Below, piece after piece: positions 16,371-24,745 of a stretch of 42,138 nt of DNA. Source of the stretch: Oscillospiraceae bacterium (GTDB taxonomy: Bacteria; Bacillota_A; Clostridia; Oscillospirales; Oscillospiraceae). The stretch covers positions 1 to 42,138 of the forward strand of contig JAFQDR010000076.1 in assembly GCA_017415945.1 (NCBI GenBank), read 5' to 3'. A program made the position numbers and the translations under genes. Below the pieces are notes generated by a model. It did not search any database. It worked only from the letters and a program-made list of their open reading frames with translations, and was not told where the DNA came from. Position 1 is the stretch's first letter. Each line of letters opens with the position of its first letter.

Positions 16371-17380
16371 TCCTGCAGATTGCGGGACAGTTTCTGTCCG
16401 AGGGTACTCCGGTTTCCTGTACACCGCTGGGCGCCGGCCGTGTGAATGAGACCTTTCTCCTGCGCTGGAAAAATCGTGACACCGAACAATATGTACTGCA
16501 AAAGCTCAGCAAATCTGCTTTTCCCGATCCTGACACGCATATGCGAAATCTGCGGTGCATTACCGATCATCTGACAAAAAATAACGCTCCCATGGGTTTC
16601 CCTGTGAGTCTGCCCGCAAGGGACGGCCGTTACTTTGTATGCGATGCACAGGGCTTTGCGTGGCGTATGCATCCGTATCTTGAAGGGGTTGCATTTGAGC
16701 ACTGTCCGGATTCCCCTGCGGCCTTTGAAACGGGAAGGGCATTTGGCCAGTTTCTGCATAGTCTTGCGGATTTTGACGTCACAAAGCTGACAGCGCTCCG
16801 GCCGGATTTTCACAATACCCGTGCCCATTTGGCAAGACTGACAAAGCATGCCGAAGCGGGAATATACCCGAAGACGAGTGAGATCTCCTCCTTGCTGCAT
16901 GAGATCAACGCCATGAAAAGTGAAGCATGTGTGATCTGCGACGCCCTCGCAGACGGAACACTGCCGCTCCGTGCGGTACATGGGGATACCAAGATCAGCA
17001 ATGTACTGTTTGATCCCAAAACGCACAAGTCCGTTGCGGTAATTGATCTTGATACAGTCATGGCGGGCAGTCCGCTCTATGATTTCGGCGATGCGGTGCG
17101 TTCGCTTGGTTTTGTCCGACAGGGCGGCCGTATGGTTTTCGATCCGGTTCGCTATGACGCATTTTGTGAAGGTTGGCTGCCTGCTGCTGAGCATTTTCTA
17201 TCCAAGCGTGAACGGGAGTGGCTGCGGCTTGCTGTCTTTACTGTTACGCTGGAACTGGCGGTTCGATATCTTGATGACTGGCTCACAGATGGTGATTATT
17301 TCCGGCGTCCGCAAGCGGAAAAGCTTGCAAGGGCGAAGGAGCTGATTGCCTGCTGCCATGCATGCGGCTTTTCAGAATAA
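16367..17380 (+). CDS. APH/ChoK-fold phosphotransferase, NahK-like
   Basis: 337 residues. The kinase-like fold is shown by the nucleotide loop region PLGAGRVNETFLL, the catalytic loop HGDTKISNVLF and the metal-binding segment VIDLDTVMAGSPLYDFGDAVR. The HGDTKxSNVLFD and IDLDTVM patterns are closest to the N-acetylhexosamine 1-kinase (NahK) and mucin-desulfatase-associated group among APH-type kinases. A sugar kinase role is therefore more likely than antibiotic resistance, but the substrate is not proven. It overlaps the phosphatase gene by 4 bases and ends in a bidirectional terminator. Confidence 0.8.
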   Translation: MILQIAGQFLSEGTPVSCTPLGAGRVNETFLLRWKNRDTEQYVLQKLSKSAFPDPDTHMRNLRCITDHLTKNNAPMGFPVSLPARDGRYFVCDAQGFAWRMHPYLEGVAFEHCPDSPAAFETGRAFGQFLHSLADFDVTKLTALRPDFHNTRAHLARLTKHAEAGIYPKTSEISSLLHEINAMKSEACVICDALADGTLPLRAVHGDTKISNVLFDPKTHKSVAVIDLDTVMAGSPLYDFGDAVRSLGFVRQGGRMVFDPVRYDAFCEGWLPAAEHFLSKREREWLRLAVFTVTLELAVRYLDDWLTDGDYFRRPQAEKLARAKELIACCHACGFSE

Positions 17381-17409
17381 AAAGCACCTGGTCAATCCAG
17401 GTGCTTTTT
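17379..17409. terminator. Bidirectional terminator between convergent kinase and beta-galactosidase genes
   Basis: AAAAAGCACCTGG (17379-17391) and CCAGGTGCTTTTT (17397-17409) are perfect 13-base arms with loop TCAAT. The A and T ends give a U tract in both directions, serving both converging genes. Confidence 0.92.
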
Positions 17410-17415
17410 CTCTGT

Positions 17416-19371
17416 TCAGACATCTTCATTAAGAGGAAGCCGGTCGATGTGCATGGCAAACGGCCGAAGTGTGAGCGGATGGTTGTCCGGTTGAATCGTC
17501 TGTTCACGGTCTGTATTGTTGAAAACGAACCGGAACAGTGTCGTATCGGACTGCCTGTAGGTGATCTCAACCCCATCGGGCAGACCTTCGATGCAAGGGA
17601 GTCCGGCGTGCTGTGCGATTTTTTTCAGCAGTGCCTGTGTGAATGCACGTTTCCCGACTGTACCACAGTACCAGACTGTGCCGCCTTGTGCATGATGTAC
17701 CGTCACGCATGGCCTTCCTGCGTAGAAATCCGAGGCATAAACAGCCGCTGCTTCAGCTCCCTCCGGTGCGAGGATATCGCACCACTGTGTGATTTCGAAG
17801 TTCACACCGTCCATTGTGACCATACCGCTGGCCCAACCGAGGGCGTTGTATTCGTCCACACGGACACCGGCAAGATCATGAAGCAGGCAGGGGAGATCGT
17901 CCATGGGACAATGATTCTGTTCATCCTTGACGGCAGAGCGGCAGGTGAGAACGAGTGTGCCGCCGTTTCTGACATAGGCATCGAGTTTTGCCGCCATCTC
18001 CTCTGTCATGACGAACATGGCCGGCACGATAACGAGAGGATAATCCGTAAGCAGTGCATCTGTGCCGAGCAGATCAACGCCAAGCCCCAGATGCGTACAG
18101 GCATCGTGCCAGAGCTTGAGCTGATGATAGTAGTGGAAACCGTCGGACTGCGGCTGAATCCGGAGTGCGGCATCAGTGCATGCATCGTAGAGAATCGCAG
18201 CATGTGCAATAAATCGACTTCCTGCGGCATCCATCAGTTTTTCAGCTTCCTTGCAGAGTGAGCAGAATTCCTCATACCGCCGACCGGGACGATTGCTGTG
18301 ATCGAGGATACCGTGCCAGAACATTTCGGCTCCGATCGGTGCTGTGCGCCAGCGGAAATGTACAACGGTGTCCGCACCATGTGCAAAAGCCTGCAGTGCA
18401 TAGCCCTCGATCATGCCGGGGAGGGGCGTGGGGCTCATAGGTGCCCAGCTGCCCATTCCACCGCTGAGCTGTTCCATAATCCAGAAATTCTGCTGCTTGA
18501 GGCCCCGCATGAAGTCGAGATGAAAGGCATGTGAGTAGAGTGTTTCCCCATCGTGCGGCATGCGGACAGGCGGATAATTATCATATGAGACAAAGTCAAG
18601 CTCTTTGAATATTTTATGGAAATGCACGGGTTTTTCACAGAACCATGTGTTGGTCGTAATGGGGATGTCGGGTGCAAATCTGCGGATGATTTCTTTCTGA
18701 AAGCGGATGAATTCGCCGGTATCCTCCATTGCAAAACGATGGTAGTCGAGCATGAGTGAAGGGTTGTACCAGCCTTCCGGATACGATCCCATGGGCGGTT
18801 TCACCTGTGACCAGTCAGCATAGCTGCCGCTCCAGACAGCATTGCCGTATGCTTTGTTGATCGATTCGATTGTACCATATTTATGCTGAAGATACAGCAG
18901 GAATGCGCTGCTGCAGTATTCACAGCGGCAGAAATTCGCTTCCAGTTCATTGTCGATCTGCCATGCAATGACAGAAGGGTGGCCTGCATAACGGGAGAGC
19001 ATCTGTGTCAGAATGATTTCAATGCGTTCACGCAGTCTGGGGGAACGCAGACAACGATGCCCGCGCACACCAAGTGCGATCCGCTTTCCGGATGCATCCG
19101 TCTGAATTGCCTCCGGAAAGGCTTCATACAGCCAGAGCGGCGGACAGTTTGTGGGCGTTCCGAGGACGATCTTCATATTGCGTGCTGCCAGCATGCCGAT
19201 TGCACGGTCGAGCCATTCAAAATTGAATACATCCATCTGCGGTTCAAGCACCGACCAGGCAAATTCAGCCAGTCTCACGACTTTAACGCCGCATTCCGCC
19301 ATTCGGTTCATATCATCTTCCCATAATGATTCATCCCAGTGTTCCGGGTAATAATCCACTCCGATCAGCAT
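17416..19371 (-). CDS. GH42 beta-galactosidase
   Basis: 651 residues. The GH42 TIM-barrel N-terminus has GVDYYPEHWDESLWEDDMNRM; the acid/base is E142 in WQIDNELE and the nucleophile is E300 in WIMEQLSGG. The zinc-site cysteines C107, C148, C150 and C153 are all present. A trimerisation domain (about 390-590) and a small beta domain follow. The enzyme removes terminal beta-galactose from oligosaccharides; no signal peptide is seen, so it acts in the cytoplasm on imported sugars, for example from pectic galactan. TTTGGAGGTG precedes the start. Single-gene unit ending at a shared terminator. Confidence 0.94.
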   Translation of the reverse strand: MLIGVDYYPEHWDESLWEDDMNRMAECGVKVVRLAEFAWSVLEPQMDVFNFEWLDRAIGMLAARNMKIVLGTPTNCPPLWLYEAFPEAIQTDASGKRIALGVRGHRCLRSPRLRERIEIILTQMLSRYAGHPSVIAWQIDNELEANFCRCEYCSSAFLLYLQHKYGTIESINKAYGNAVWSGSYADWSQVKPPMGSYPEGWYNPSLMLDYHRFAMEDTGEFIRFQKEIIRRFAPDIPITTNTWFCEKPVHFHKIFKELDFVSYDNYPPVRMPHDGETLYSHAFHLDFMRGLKQQNFWIMEQLSGGMGSWAPMSPTPLPGMIEGYALQAFAHGADTVVHFRWRTAPIGAEMFWHGILDHSNRPGRRYEEFCSLCKEAEKLMDAAGSRFIAHAAILYDACTDAALRIQPQSDGFHYYHQLKLWHDACTHLGLGVDLLGTDALLTDYPLVIVPAMFVMTEEMAAKLDAYVRNGGTLVLTCRSAVKDEQNHCPMDDLPCLLHDLAGVRVDEYNALGWASGMVTMDGVNFEITQWCDILAPEGAEAAAVYASDFYAGRPCVTVHHAQGGTVWYCGTVGKRAFTQALLKKIAQHAGLPCIEGLPDGVEITYRQSDTTLFRFVFNNTDREQTIQPDNHPLTLRPFAMHIDRLPLNEDV

Positions 19372-19464
19372 AGAGCACCTCCAAAAATGATGTCTGTACT
19401 GATTATACCATATGAGTGCCGAAATTGCAATATAAATGGCTTCGATTCAGAAAATTTCGCTAAC

Positions 19465-19491
19465 AGAAAAAAGCTCACGCAAAGGTGAGCT
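19465..19491 (-). terminator. Terminator for the phosphoglycerol transferase gene
   Basis: On the minus strand AGCTCAC (19491-19485) pairs with GTGAGCT (19478-19472), with loop CTTTGC, followed by a T run (19471-19466). It lies just after the stop of the LtaS/MdoB-like gene. Confidence 0.75.
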
Positions 19492-19496
19492 CTATC

Positions 19497-21044
19497 TTAT
19501 TCACTTGATTCTTCCGTATGCATCTGAAGAAGTATGTCATTGTAGAATGCAGATTTCTTCTGAAGTTCAAGATCGGTCATCTCAAAACCGTACTGTTCTG
19601 TCAGTGTCGGCTGATCAGAATAAAGATTTGTGCCAAGTCCGAGACGATCTCCTTCAATCTCCACGCCCAGAGCGGCAAGCGTAGTCGGGAACATGTCAAA
19701 CGCAGCAAATTGACGCTGCTTTTCCTGTACTGGTTCAATGGGTGCGTTGATGATGCAGTTGTAGGTAGTGCGGACATAGTCTTCATTCAGATCCTTCAGG
19801 AATTCCGGATCCATTGTCAAATGGTCACCACTCAGGATGATGGTCGTATTCTCATAGAAATCCTGCGCCTGAATCCACTCGATAAATGCCATGATCTGAC
19901 GTGAAGAGCATGCAAGGACATTGGGATACTGTTCCTCATAGGTGTCACCGCACAGACGGCAGACATAGCCGTCAGGGAAGTGGGTGTCAGCTGTGAGCAT
20001 TGTGAAGTTGAACGGGCCGTCTTCCTCAGCCAGTTTCAGGAGCTCTTCTTTTGCAAAGGAAAAGAGTTTTTCATCTTCATAGCCCCACCATTCCTCATAG
20101 TCTTCGGGCAGTCTTCCTTCTGCTTTGAGAGAATGACTGTCGATGATATGGTAGTTGCCGTGCTGTACAAAATAGGACTCTCTGCCATGGAATTCGGCAT
20201 CGGAACCGAGCAGAAGCGTCTGACGATAGCCTTGATCCTCAAGGATCTCACCGATCGATACCACACCGGGCATGAAAACGTCTTCACCGCCGAAGCTGTC
20301 CGACCCGACCGGCACCTTTACATGTACACCGCAGGTCTGCGAAACCATGGAGGCCGCCGTCCAGGTTGTGCCTGTGTGGGAGAAGGCACCGCCGATTCCA
20401 TCAGTATGGGAGAAACTGGTGTGCTCATCAGCAAGCATTGTCAGCTCAGGAATATAGTTGGCTGTGATCGGTTCCCCGGCAGAAGGATCTGCAAAGGTAT
20501 TCTCCATAGATTCGAGGAATATGTAGATCAGATTCCGCTTTTCATCGGGAAATGTCAGCTGTGCATCTGCGGGGTCTGTGTAATGGGACTCGATGAAATC
20601 GGATTCATCGGAATGAATGTCAACATAGGCAATGACATCGAACCGCTGCACAAAGACACAGAGACCGAAAAGAAATGCCGCCATGGAAAGGGGCAGTGCA
20701 CGCTTGCGGAAGAACCGACAGAGGTCAGTTGCGCAGTAGCGGCGATATTTTTTGTTTTCAGGCAGCTTTTTGCGGACTTTTCCTGACAGGACAAGCCACG
20801 CCATGATTTCAATAAAGGTCGCTGCAAAACCGAAGAGGCCTACTCTGATATAAGCGCTGGAAAGAAGCGAACCTTCCACATCGCCGGAAGGCGCCTTGAG
20901 TTGATAGAGCAGCTGTTCAAAATAGATCTGATCGTACTTCTGGAGCAGCCAGATCGTCAGAAAGAGCAGGAGATTTGCAAGTAAAAGCAGCACAGCGGCT
21001 GCGGTCAGTTTTTTATGAAATTTCTTTTTGGATGCCATAATCAT
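19497..21044 (-). CDS. LtaS/MdoB-family membrane phosphoglycerol transferase (sulfatase fold)
   Basis: About 515 residues, start at MIMASKKKFHK after AAGGGGG (the second ATG, 21038, is also possible). Three N-terminal membrane segments are seen (near KLTAAAVLLLLANLLLFLTI, YIRVGLFGFAATFIEIMAW and LPLSMAAFLFGLCVFV). The extracellular sulfatase-fold domain has NLIYIFLESME (metal Glu), GTTWTAAS with the candidate catalytic Thr, DTHFPDG and LSGDH (metal Asp/His). Relatives transfer phosphoglycerol to lipoteichoic acid or membrane glycans. Three rather than five membrane segments, and the MdoB-like GTTWTAAS context, argue against a plain LtaS assignment. A consensus promoter lies upstream. Confidence 0.85.
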   Translation of the reverse strand: MIMASKKKFHKKLTAAAVLLLLANLLLFLTIWLLQKYDQIYFEQLLYQLKAPSGDVEGSLLSSAYIRVGLFGFAATFIEIMAWLVLSGKVRKKLPENKKYRRYCATDLCRFFRKRALPLSMAAFLFGLCVFVQRFDVIAYVDIHSDESDFIESHYTDPADAQLTFPDEKRNLIYIFLESMENTFADPSAGEPITANYIPELTMLADEHTSFSHTDGIGGAFSHTGTTWTAASMVSQTCGVHVKVPVGSDSFGGEDVFMPGVVSIGEILEDQGYRQTLLLGSDAEFHGRESYFVQHGNYHIIDSHSLKAEGRLPEDYEEWWGYEDEKLFSFAKEELLKLAEEDGPFNFTMLTADTHFPDGYVCRLCGDTYEEQYPNVLACSSRQIMAFIEWIQAQDFYENTTIILSGDHLTMDPEFLKDLNEDYVRTTYNCIINAPIEPVQEKQRQFAAFDMFPTTLAALGVEIEGDRLGLGTNLYSDQPTLTEQYGFEMTDLELQKKSAFYNDILLQMHTEESSE

Positions 21045-21123
21045 AATTCCCCCTTGGAAAACGAAGTGCAATGGCATATCTGTATTTTGATTTTTATGGA
21101 ATCTGCAAAGATTCCACCCTATC

Positions 21124-21152
21124 ATTATAGTCAAAATGCCAGCAAATGTCAA
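21124..21152 (-). promoter_or_regulatory. Consensus sigma-A promoter for the phosphoglycerol transferase
   Basis: On the minus strand TTGACA (21152-21147), a 17-base spacer and TATAAT (21129-21124): a perfect match to the consensus hexamers. It gives a 5' leader of roughly 75 bases before the start codon. Confidence 0.9.
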
Positions 21153-21470
21153 TGGTCAATCCGACCGTTTTCTTTCATTTTCATCATATTTTTTATGAAT
21201 TTCCACAATACAGACACAAGGAAGGAGGGAGAAGGAGATGCGCAGGACAAAATTTGTATGGAATTAAAAGAAATTGACCTCGAAATTTCACTTCACATTG
21301 TATGATGTGAATAATACAAATATGTATGGAGATTCATGCTGTAGAATACCTTGAGCCCGAATTGTAAGTTAGGCTTGTCATTCACATGTTTGCTTCATTG
21401 GCTAATTGAATCAAGGGCCTCAAAACCATAATAAAAAAACAAGAAATATGATATCATTGAAAGCCATGAA

Positions 21471-21480
21471 CTGGTATAAT
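21471..21480 (+). promoter_or_regulatory. Extended -10 promoter for the MATE gene
   Basis: CTGGTATAAT contains TGnTATAAT (TATAAT 21475-21480), 22 bases before the start codon. No good -35 lies at the right distance; TTGAAA at 21457 is too close (12 bases). The leader would be very short. Confidence 0.5.
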
Positions 21481-21501
21481 ACAATCAATGGAGGTGATAT
21501 C

Positions 21502-22872
21502 ATGGCACAGACATATGATATGACGGAAGGGAGAACATCCGGTAGAATTCTTTCTTTTTTCTTTCCGATGCTGATGACAAATATGCTTCAGCAGGTATAT
21601 AATGTGGCAGATACCGCCATCGTCGGTAAGGGTCTGGGCGATGATGCACTCGGAGCAGTGGGTAATATGGGATCACTGACATTTCTGATCATCGGTTTTT
21701 CACTTGGACTCTGCAATGGCTTTTCCGTTAACATTGGCCAGAGGTTCGGTGCGAAGGATTACGCAGGTCTGCGCAGAGCAATGGCCGGCTCCATTACATT
21801 GTCCGTAGTTATCGGCATCATTCTGACAGTTCTGAGCGTTGTGTTCCTGCGGCCTGTCCTGATTCTGCTGCAGACATCACCTGTGATTCTGAAGGACAGC
21901 CTGATTTATGGTTATGTAATTTTCGGCGGTCTTGCGGCAACCATTGCTTATAATCTGACATCCAGCATTCTGCGTGCACTGGGTGACAGCAAGACGCCAT
22001 TATTTGCGATTATCGTTTCGTCAGTTCTGAATATCGTACTTGACTATGTGTTTATTTTCCTGCTGGGCAGTGGTGTAGAGGGCGCCGCTGCCGCAACAGT
22101 AGCAGCCCAGCTGATCTCTGCGCTGATCTGCTGGCTGAAGCTGCGGAGGATTGAGATGCTGCATCTCTCGGCAGAGGATTTCAGAAACCAATTTAGTGAA
22201 ATCTTGGCACTTCTGAAGAATGGAATTCCCATGGCCTGTATGAATTCCATTACAGCTGTTGGCTGTATGGTTGTACAGTATTTTGTAAACGGCCTGGGCG
22301 TTGCCTATACCTCTGCCTATTCCGCATGCAGCCGCTATATCCATCTCTTTATGCAGCCTGCTTGTACAGCGGGATATACCATGTCTGCCTTTACAGGTCA
22401 GAATTACGGTGCCGGACGCTATGACCGCATCCGCAAGGGCCTGGTCAGCTGTATGGCAATTGCGGGGATTTCCTATGTACTCCTTGGCTCTGTAATGGTT
22501 CTTTTCCCGCAGTGGCTTTCCGGTCTGATGCTCAGCGGTGAAGAGCAGATTGCCATTGCTTCGGAATTTCTTCCGATCTGCGGCGTGTTCCTGTTTGGTG
22601 TAGATTTCCTTTTTGTATATCGCAGCGGTGTACAGGGGATGGGCAAACCGTTCATTCCCATGTGTTCCGGTATCCTTGAGATGGTACTGCGTATTGCTGT
22701 GATTATGATGTACATTGATCAGATGGGATTCCGTGCGACCGCTTACGCAGAGGTCGTAGCGTGGATTGGCGCATTGCTTCTGAATATGATTGCTTTCTAT
22801 TATCTCCTGCACAGAAAGCTGCATCCGGCAGCTGCGATGTATACAGCACATGAGTGCTGCAAAGAATGCTGA
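21502..22872 (+). CDS. MATE-family efflux transporter
   Basis: 456 residues, start at MAQTYDMTEG because GGAGGTGATATC lies directly upstream. The sequence is almost entirely hydrophobic, with about 12 membrane segments. It opens with the typical MATE region (ILSFFFPMLMTNMLQQVYNV, ADTAIVGKGLG), and a second half starts near EILALLKNGIPMACMNSI. Such transporters export drugs or metabolites against an Na+ or H+ gradient; the substrate is unknown. Single gene with its own extended -10 promoter and a terminator after it. Confidence 0.92.
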   Translation: MAQTYDMTEGRTSGRILSFFFPMLMTNMLQQVYNVADTAIVGKGLGDDALGAVGNMGSLTFLIIGFSLGLCNGFSVNIGQRFGAKDYAGLRRAMAGSITLSVVIGIILTVLSVVFLRPVLILLQTSPVILKDSLIYGYVIFGGLAATIAYNLTSSILRALGDSKTPLFAIIVSSVLNIVLDYVFIFLLGSGVEGAAAATVAAQLISALICWLKLRRIEMLHLSAEDFRNQFSEILALLKNGIPMACMNSITAVGCMVVQYFVNGLGVAYTSAYSACSRYIHLFMQPACTAGYTMSAFTGQNYGAGRYDRIRKGLVSCMAIAGISYVLLGSVMVLFPQWLSGLMLSGEEQIAIASEFLPICGVFLFGVDFLFVYRSGVQGMGKPFIPMCSGILEMVLRIAVIMMYIDQMGFRATAYAEVVAWIGALLLNMIAFYYLLHRKLHPAAAMYTAHECCKEC

Positions 22873-22894
22873 TACTTCTCCTTCCCTATATTCC

Positions 22895-22940
22895 CCCCGG
22901 TTCGAAAGGCCATCCACTGGTCTGAACCGGGGCATTTTTT
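22895..22940 (+). terminator. Terminator after the MATE gene
   Basis: CCCCGGTTC (22895-22903) pairs with GAACCGGGG (22924-22932), with an inner CCA/TGG stem in the loop, followed by CATTTTTT. Confidence 0.8.
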
Positions 22941-22961
22941 GCATGGCTGACAGATTTCCCA

Positions 22962-22990
22962 TTGCAAATATGAAAACAATGTGGTATAAT
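22962..22990 (+). promoter_or_regulatory. Promoter for pepD
   Basis: TTGCAA (22962-22967), 17 bases, TATAAT (22985-22990) with a TG extension at -14/-15. Confidence 0.85.
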
Positions 22991-23019
22991 AATAAAAACG
23001 CATCATATAGGAGGATATT

Positions 23020-24480
23020 ATGCAGACGATCAACGAACTTCAGCCTGAAAAGGTTTACCGTTTTTTCAATGAGATTTCCAAGATCCCGCATGGATCGGGC
23101 AATACTGCACAGATTGCGCAGTACTGCCTTGATTTTGCTGACAAGCGAGGTCTGAAGGCCGTGAAGGATGCCGGTGACAATGTCATCATTTTTGCACCCG
23201 GTACAGAAGGCTATGAGAACAGCGAACCGGTCATCATTCAGGGGCATATGGATATGGTATGCGAAAAGACTGCCGACTGCAAAAAAAATATGGAAACAGA
23301 AGGCCTCGACCTGTGCACGGACGGCGAATGGCTCTGGGCGGAGGGTACCACCCTCGGTGGTGACGACGGTATTGCACTTGCCTACATGTTTGCGCTGCTC
23401 GATTCCGATGATATTCCGCATCCGCCGCTGGAATGCGTCATTACCCGTGATGAGGAAACCGGCATGTTCGGTGCAGAACTCTTTGAAGCTGGCTATGTTA
23501 AAGGTAAAAAGATCCTGAACATCGACTCCGAAGAGGAAGGCATCCTCACCGTAAGCTGTGCTGGCGGCATCACTGCTCACTGTGAATTTGAACTGACAAA
23601 TCGGTATACTGCCCCTGCCTATACCTACGAAATCACCGTCAGCGGTCTGCGCGGCGGCCATTCCGGTGTGGACATCGGAAAGGGCAGACTGAATGCATTT
23701 AAAATGCTCAGCGAACCGCTTGGCCGTATCAGCAAGCCCTGCTATTTCGGCACGATTACCGGCGGCGGCAAGCACAATGTCATTCCGCAGACTGCTTCCA
23801 TCGTGTTCGGCTGTGACGAGGACATTCTCGACCATCTCGAACAGGTTGTCCGCTTCTGCAATGAAAAGCATCTTGGGGGTGATGTTGAACCCGATTTGTT
23901 GTTCTCCGTTAAGGAAATCTGTGCGGATAAAAATGTGAAATTCCAAGAAAATACAATCTTTTTTGAGTATATCTATGATTTCCTGCGGTTCCTCCCGACC
24001 GGCGTGCAGAGCATGAGCGAGAGCATCGAGGGCATGGTGGAAACCTCCCTGAATATGGGCGTTCTGGAGGTGAACGGCATGAATCTGAGCTGTGATTTTC
24101 TCATCCGCAGCAATTCCGACAGCGGCAAGGATGCCGTGGTGGAAACCGTCCGCAGCTTCTGCGAATCCATCGGCGATGAGATCGATTTTGATGGCATGAC
24201 CCTCTCCGCAGAGTACCCTGCATGGGAATACCGCAAGGATTCTCCTCTGCGTGAACTTATGGTCAGAGTGTTCCGTACGCAGTATGGTAAGGAACCGGTT
24301 GTGGCAGGCATCCATGCGGGGCTTGAATGCGGCATTTTCTCGAAGAAAATTGCCGATGCTGATGCCGTGTCTTTCGGCCCTGATATCGAGAACATCCACA
24401 CTCCGAATGAGCGCCTGAACATTGCATCCGCACAGCGTACTTGGGAATATCTCAAGGAAATTCTGAAGCAATCCAGATAA
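23020..24480 (+). CDS. pepD: Aminoacyl-histidine dipeptidase (Xaa-His dipeptidase, M20C)
   Basis: 486 residues, the usual length for PepD. Metal and catalytic residues of the M20 fold are visible: H76 and D78 in QGHMDMV, D115 in LGGDDGI, E145/E146 in RDEETGM, and a late His in DIENIHTP. This is the PepD pattern with an offset of about four residues. The enzyme cleaves dipeptides, including carnosine-type Xaa-His, in the cytoplasm. GGAGGATATT precedes the start. It has its own promoter and terminator. The oligopeptide transporter downstream makes a coherent import-and-hydrolysis pair. Confidence 0.93.
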   Translation: MQTINELQPEKVYRFFNEISKIPHGSGNTAQIAQYCLDFADKRGLKAVKDAGDNVIIFAPGTEGYENSEPVIIQGHMDMVCEKTADCKKNMETEGLDLCTDGEWLWAEGTTLGGDDGIALAYMFALLDSDDIPHPPLECVITRDEETGMFGAELFEAGYVKGKKILNIDSEEEGILTVSCAGGITAHCEFELTNRYTAPAYTYEITVSGLRGGHSGVDIGKGRLNAFKMLSEPLGRISKPCYFGTITGGGKHNVIPQTASIVFGCDEDILDHLEQVVRFCNEKHLGGDVEPDLLFSVKEICADKNVKFQENTIFFEYIYDFLRFLPTGVQSMSESIEGMVETSLNMGVLEVNGMNLSCDFLIRSNSDSGKDAVVETVRSFCESIGDEIDFDGMTLSAEYPAWEYRKDSPLRELMVRVFRTQYGKEPVVAGIHAGLECGIFSKKIADADAVSFGPDIENIHTPNERLNIASAQRTWEYLKEILKQSR

Positions 24481-24486
24481 AGATGT

Positions 24487-24513
24487 AACAGCCCTGCAAG
24501 CAGGGCTGTTTTC
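24487..24513 (+). terminator. Terminator after pepD
   Basis: AACAGCCCTGC (24487-24497) pairs with GCAGGGCTGTT (24500-24510), with a tight loop, followed by TTC. Confidence 0.8.
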
Positions 24514-24593
24514 ATGTCATACCGCACAAAGAAAAGCTTATATTTTTGGTGAATATTTCTTGCTGTTTTTATGGTAAATATGTGAAAAAACGC

Positions 24594-24622
24594 TTGCTTT
24601 TCTTGTCGAATTATGTTATAAT
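24594..24622 (+). promoter_or_regulatory. Promoter for the OPT transporter operon
   Basis: TTGCTT (24594-24599), 17 bases, TATAAT (24617-24622), with TG upstream of the -10. Confidence 0.75.
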
Positions 24623-24676
24623 TGTTGTATCATTATAATTTTGCGCGACGTCTGATGACAATTGGATCATGTTATG

Positions 24677-24698
24677 TGGACACAAGATATTGTGTCCA
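24677..24698. promoter_or_regulatory. Perfect dyad in the leader of the OPT gene
   Basis: TGGACACAA (24677-24685) and TTGTGTCCA (24690-24698) are perfect 9-base arms around GATA. It lies about 50 bases after the -10 and 48 bases before the start codon. It could be an operator or a leader hairpin. Confidence 0.6.
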
Positions 24699-24745
24699 TT
24701 CTGTTGTACAGGGCATCTGCGATGCGTAAAAAGACGGAGGTTTCA

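Larger units (their letters stand above)
21045..21501. promoter_or_regulatory. 457-bp divergent intergenic region
   Basis: No gene is seen here. It holds the leftward consensus promoter (listed next), an extended -10 for the MATE gene and a perfect dyad TTCACAT/ATGTGAA (21292-21298/21305-21311) that may be an operator. The rest shows no structure that I can interpret. Confidence 0.5.

Noticed and set aside
16367..17380. Aminoglycoside resistance kinase
   Set aside because: The fold is APH-like, but the HGDTKxSNVLFD and IDLDTVM patterns fit NahK-like sugar kinases, and the gene is in a core operon.
22021..24471. Open frame of over 800 codons on the minus strand
   Set aside because: It lies antisense across the MATE and pepD genes, has no ribosome site, and its His/Asn-rich sequence is the usual mirror of third-position codon bias.
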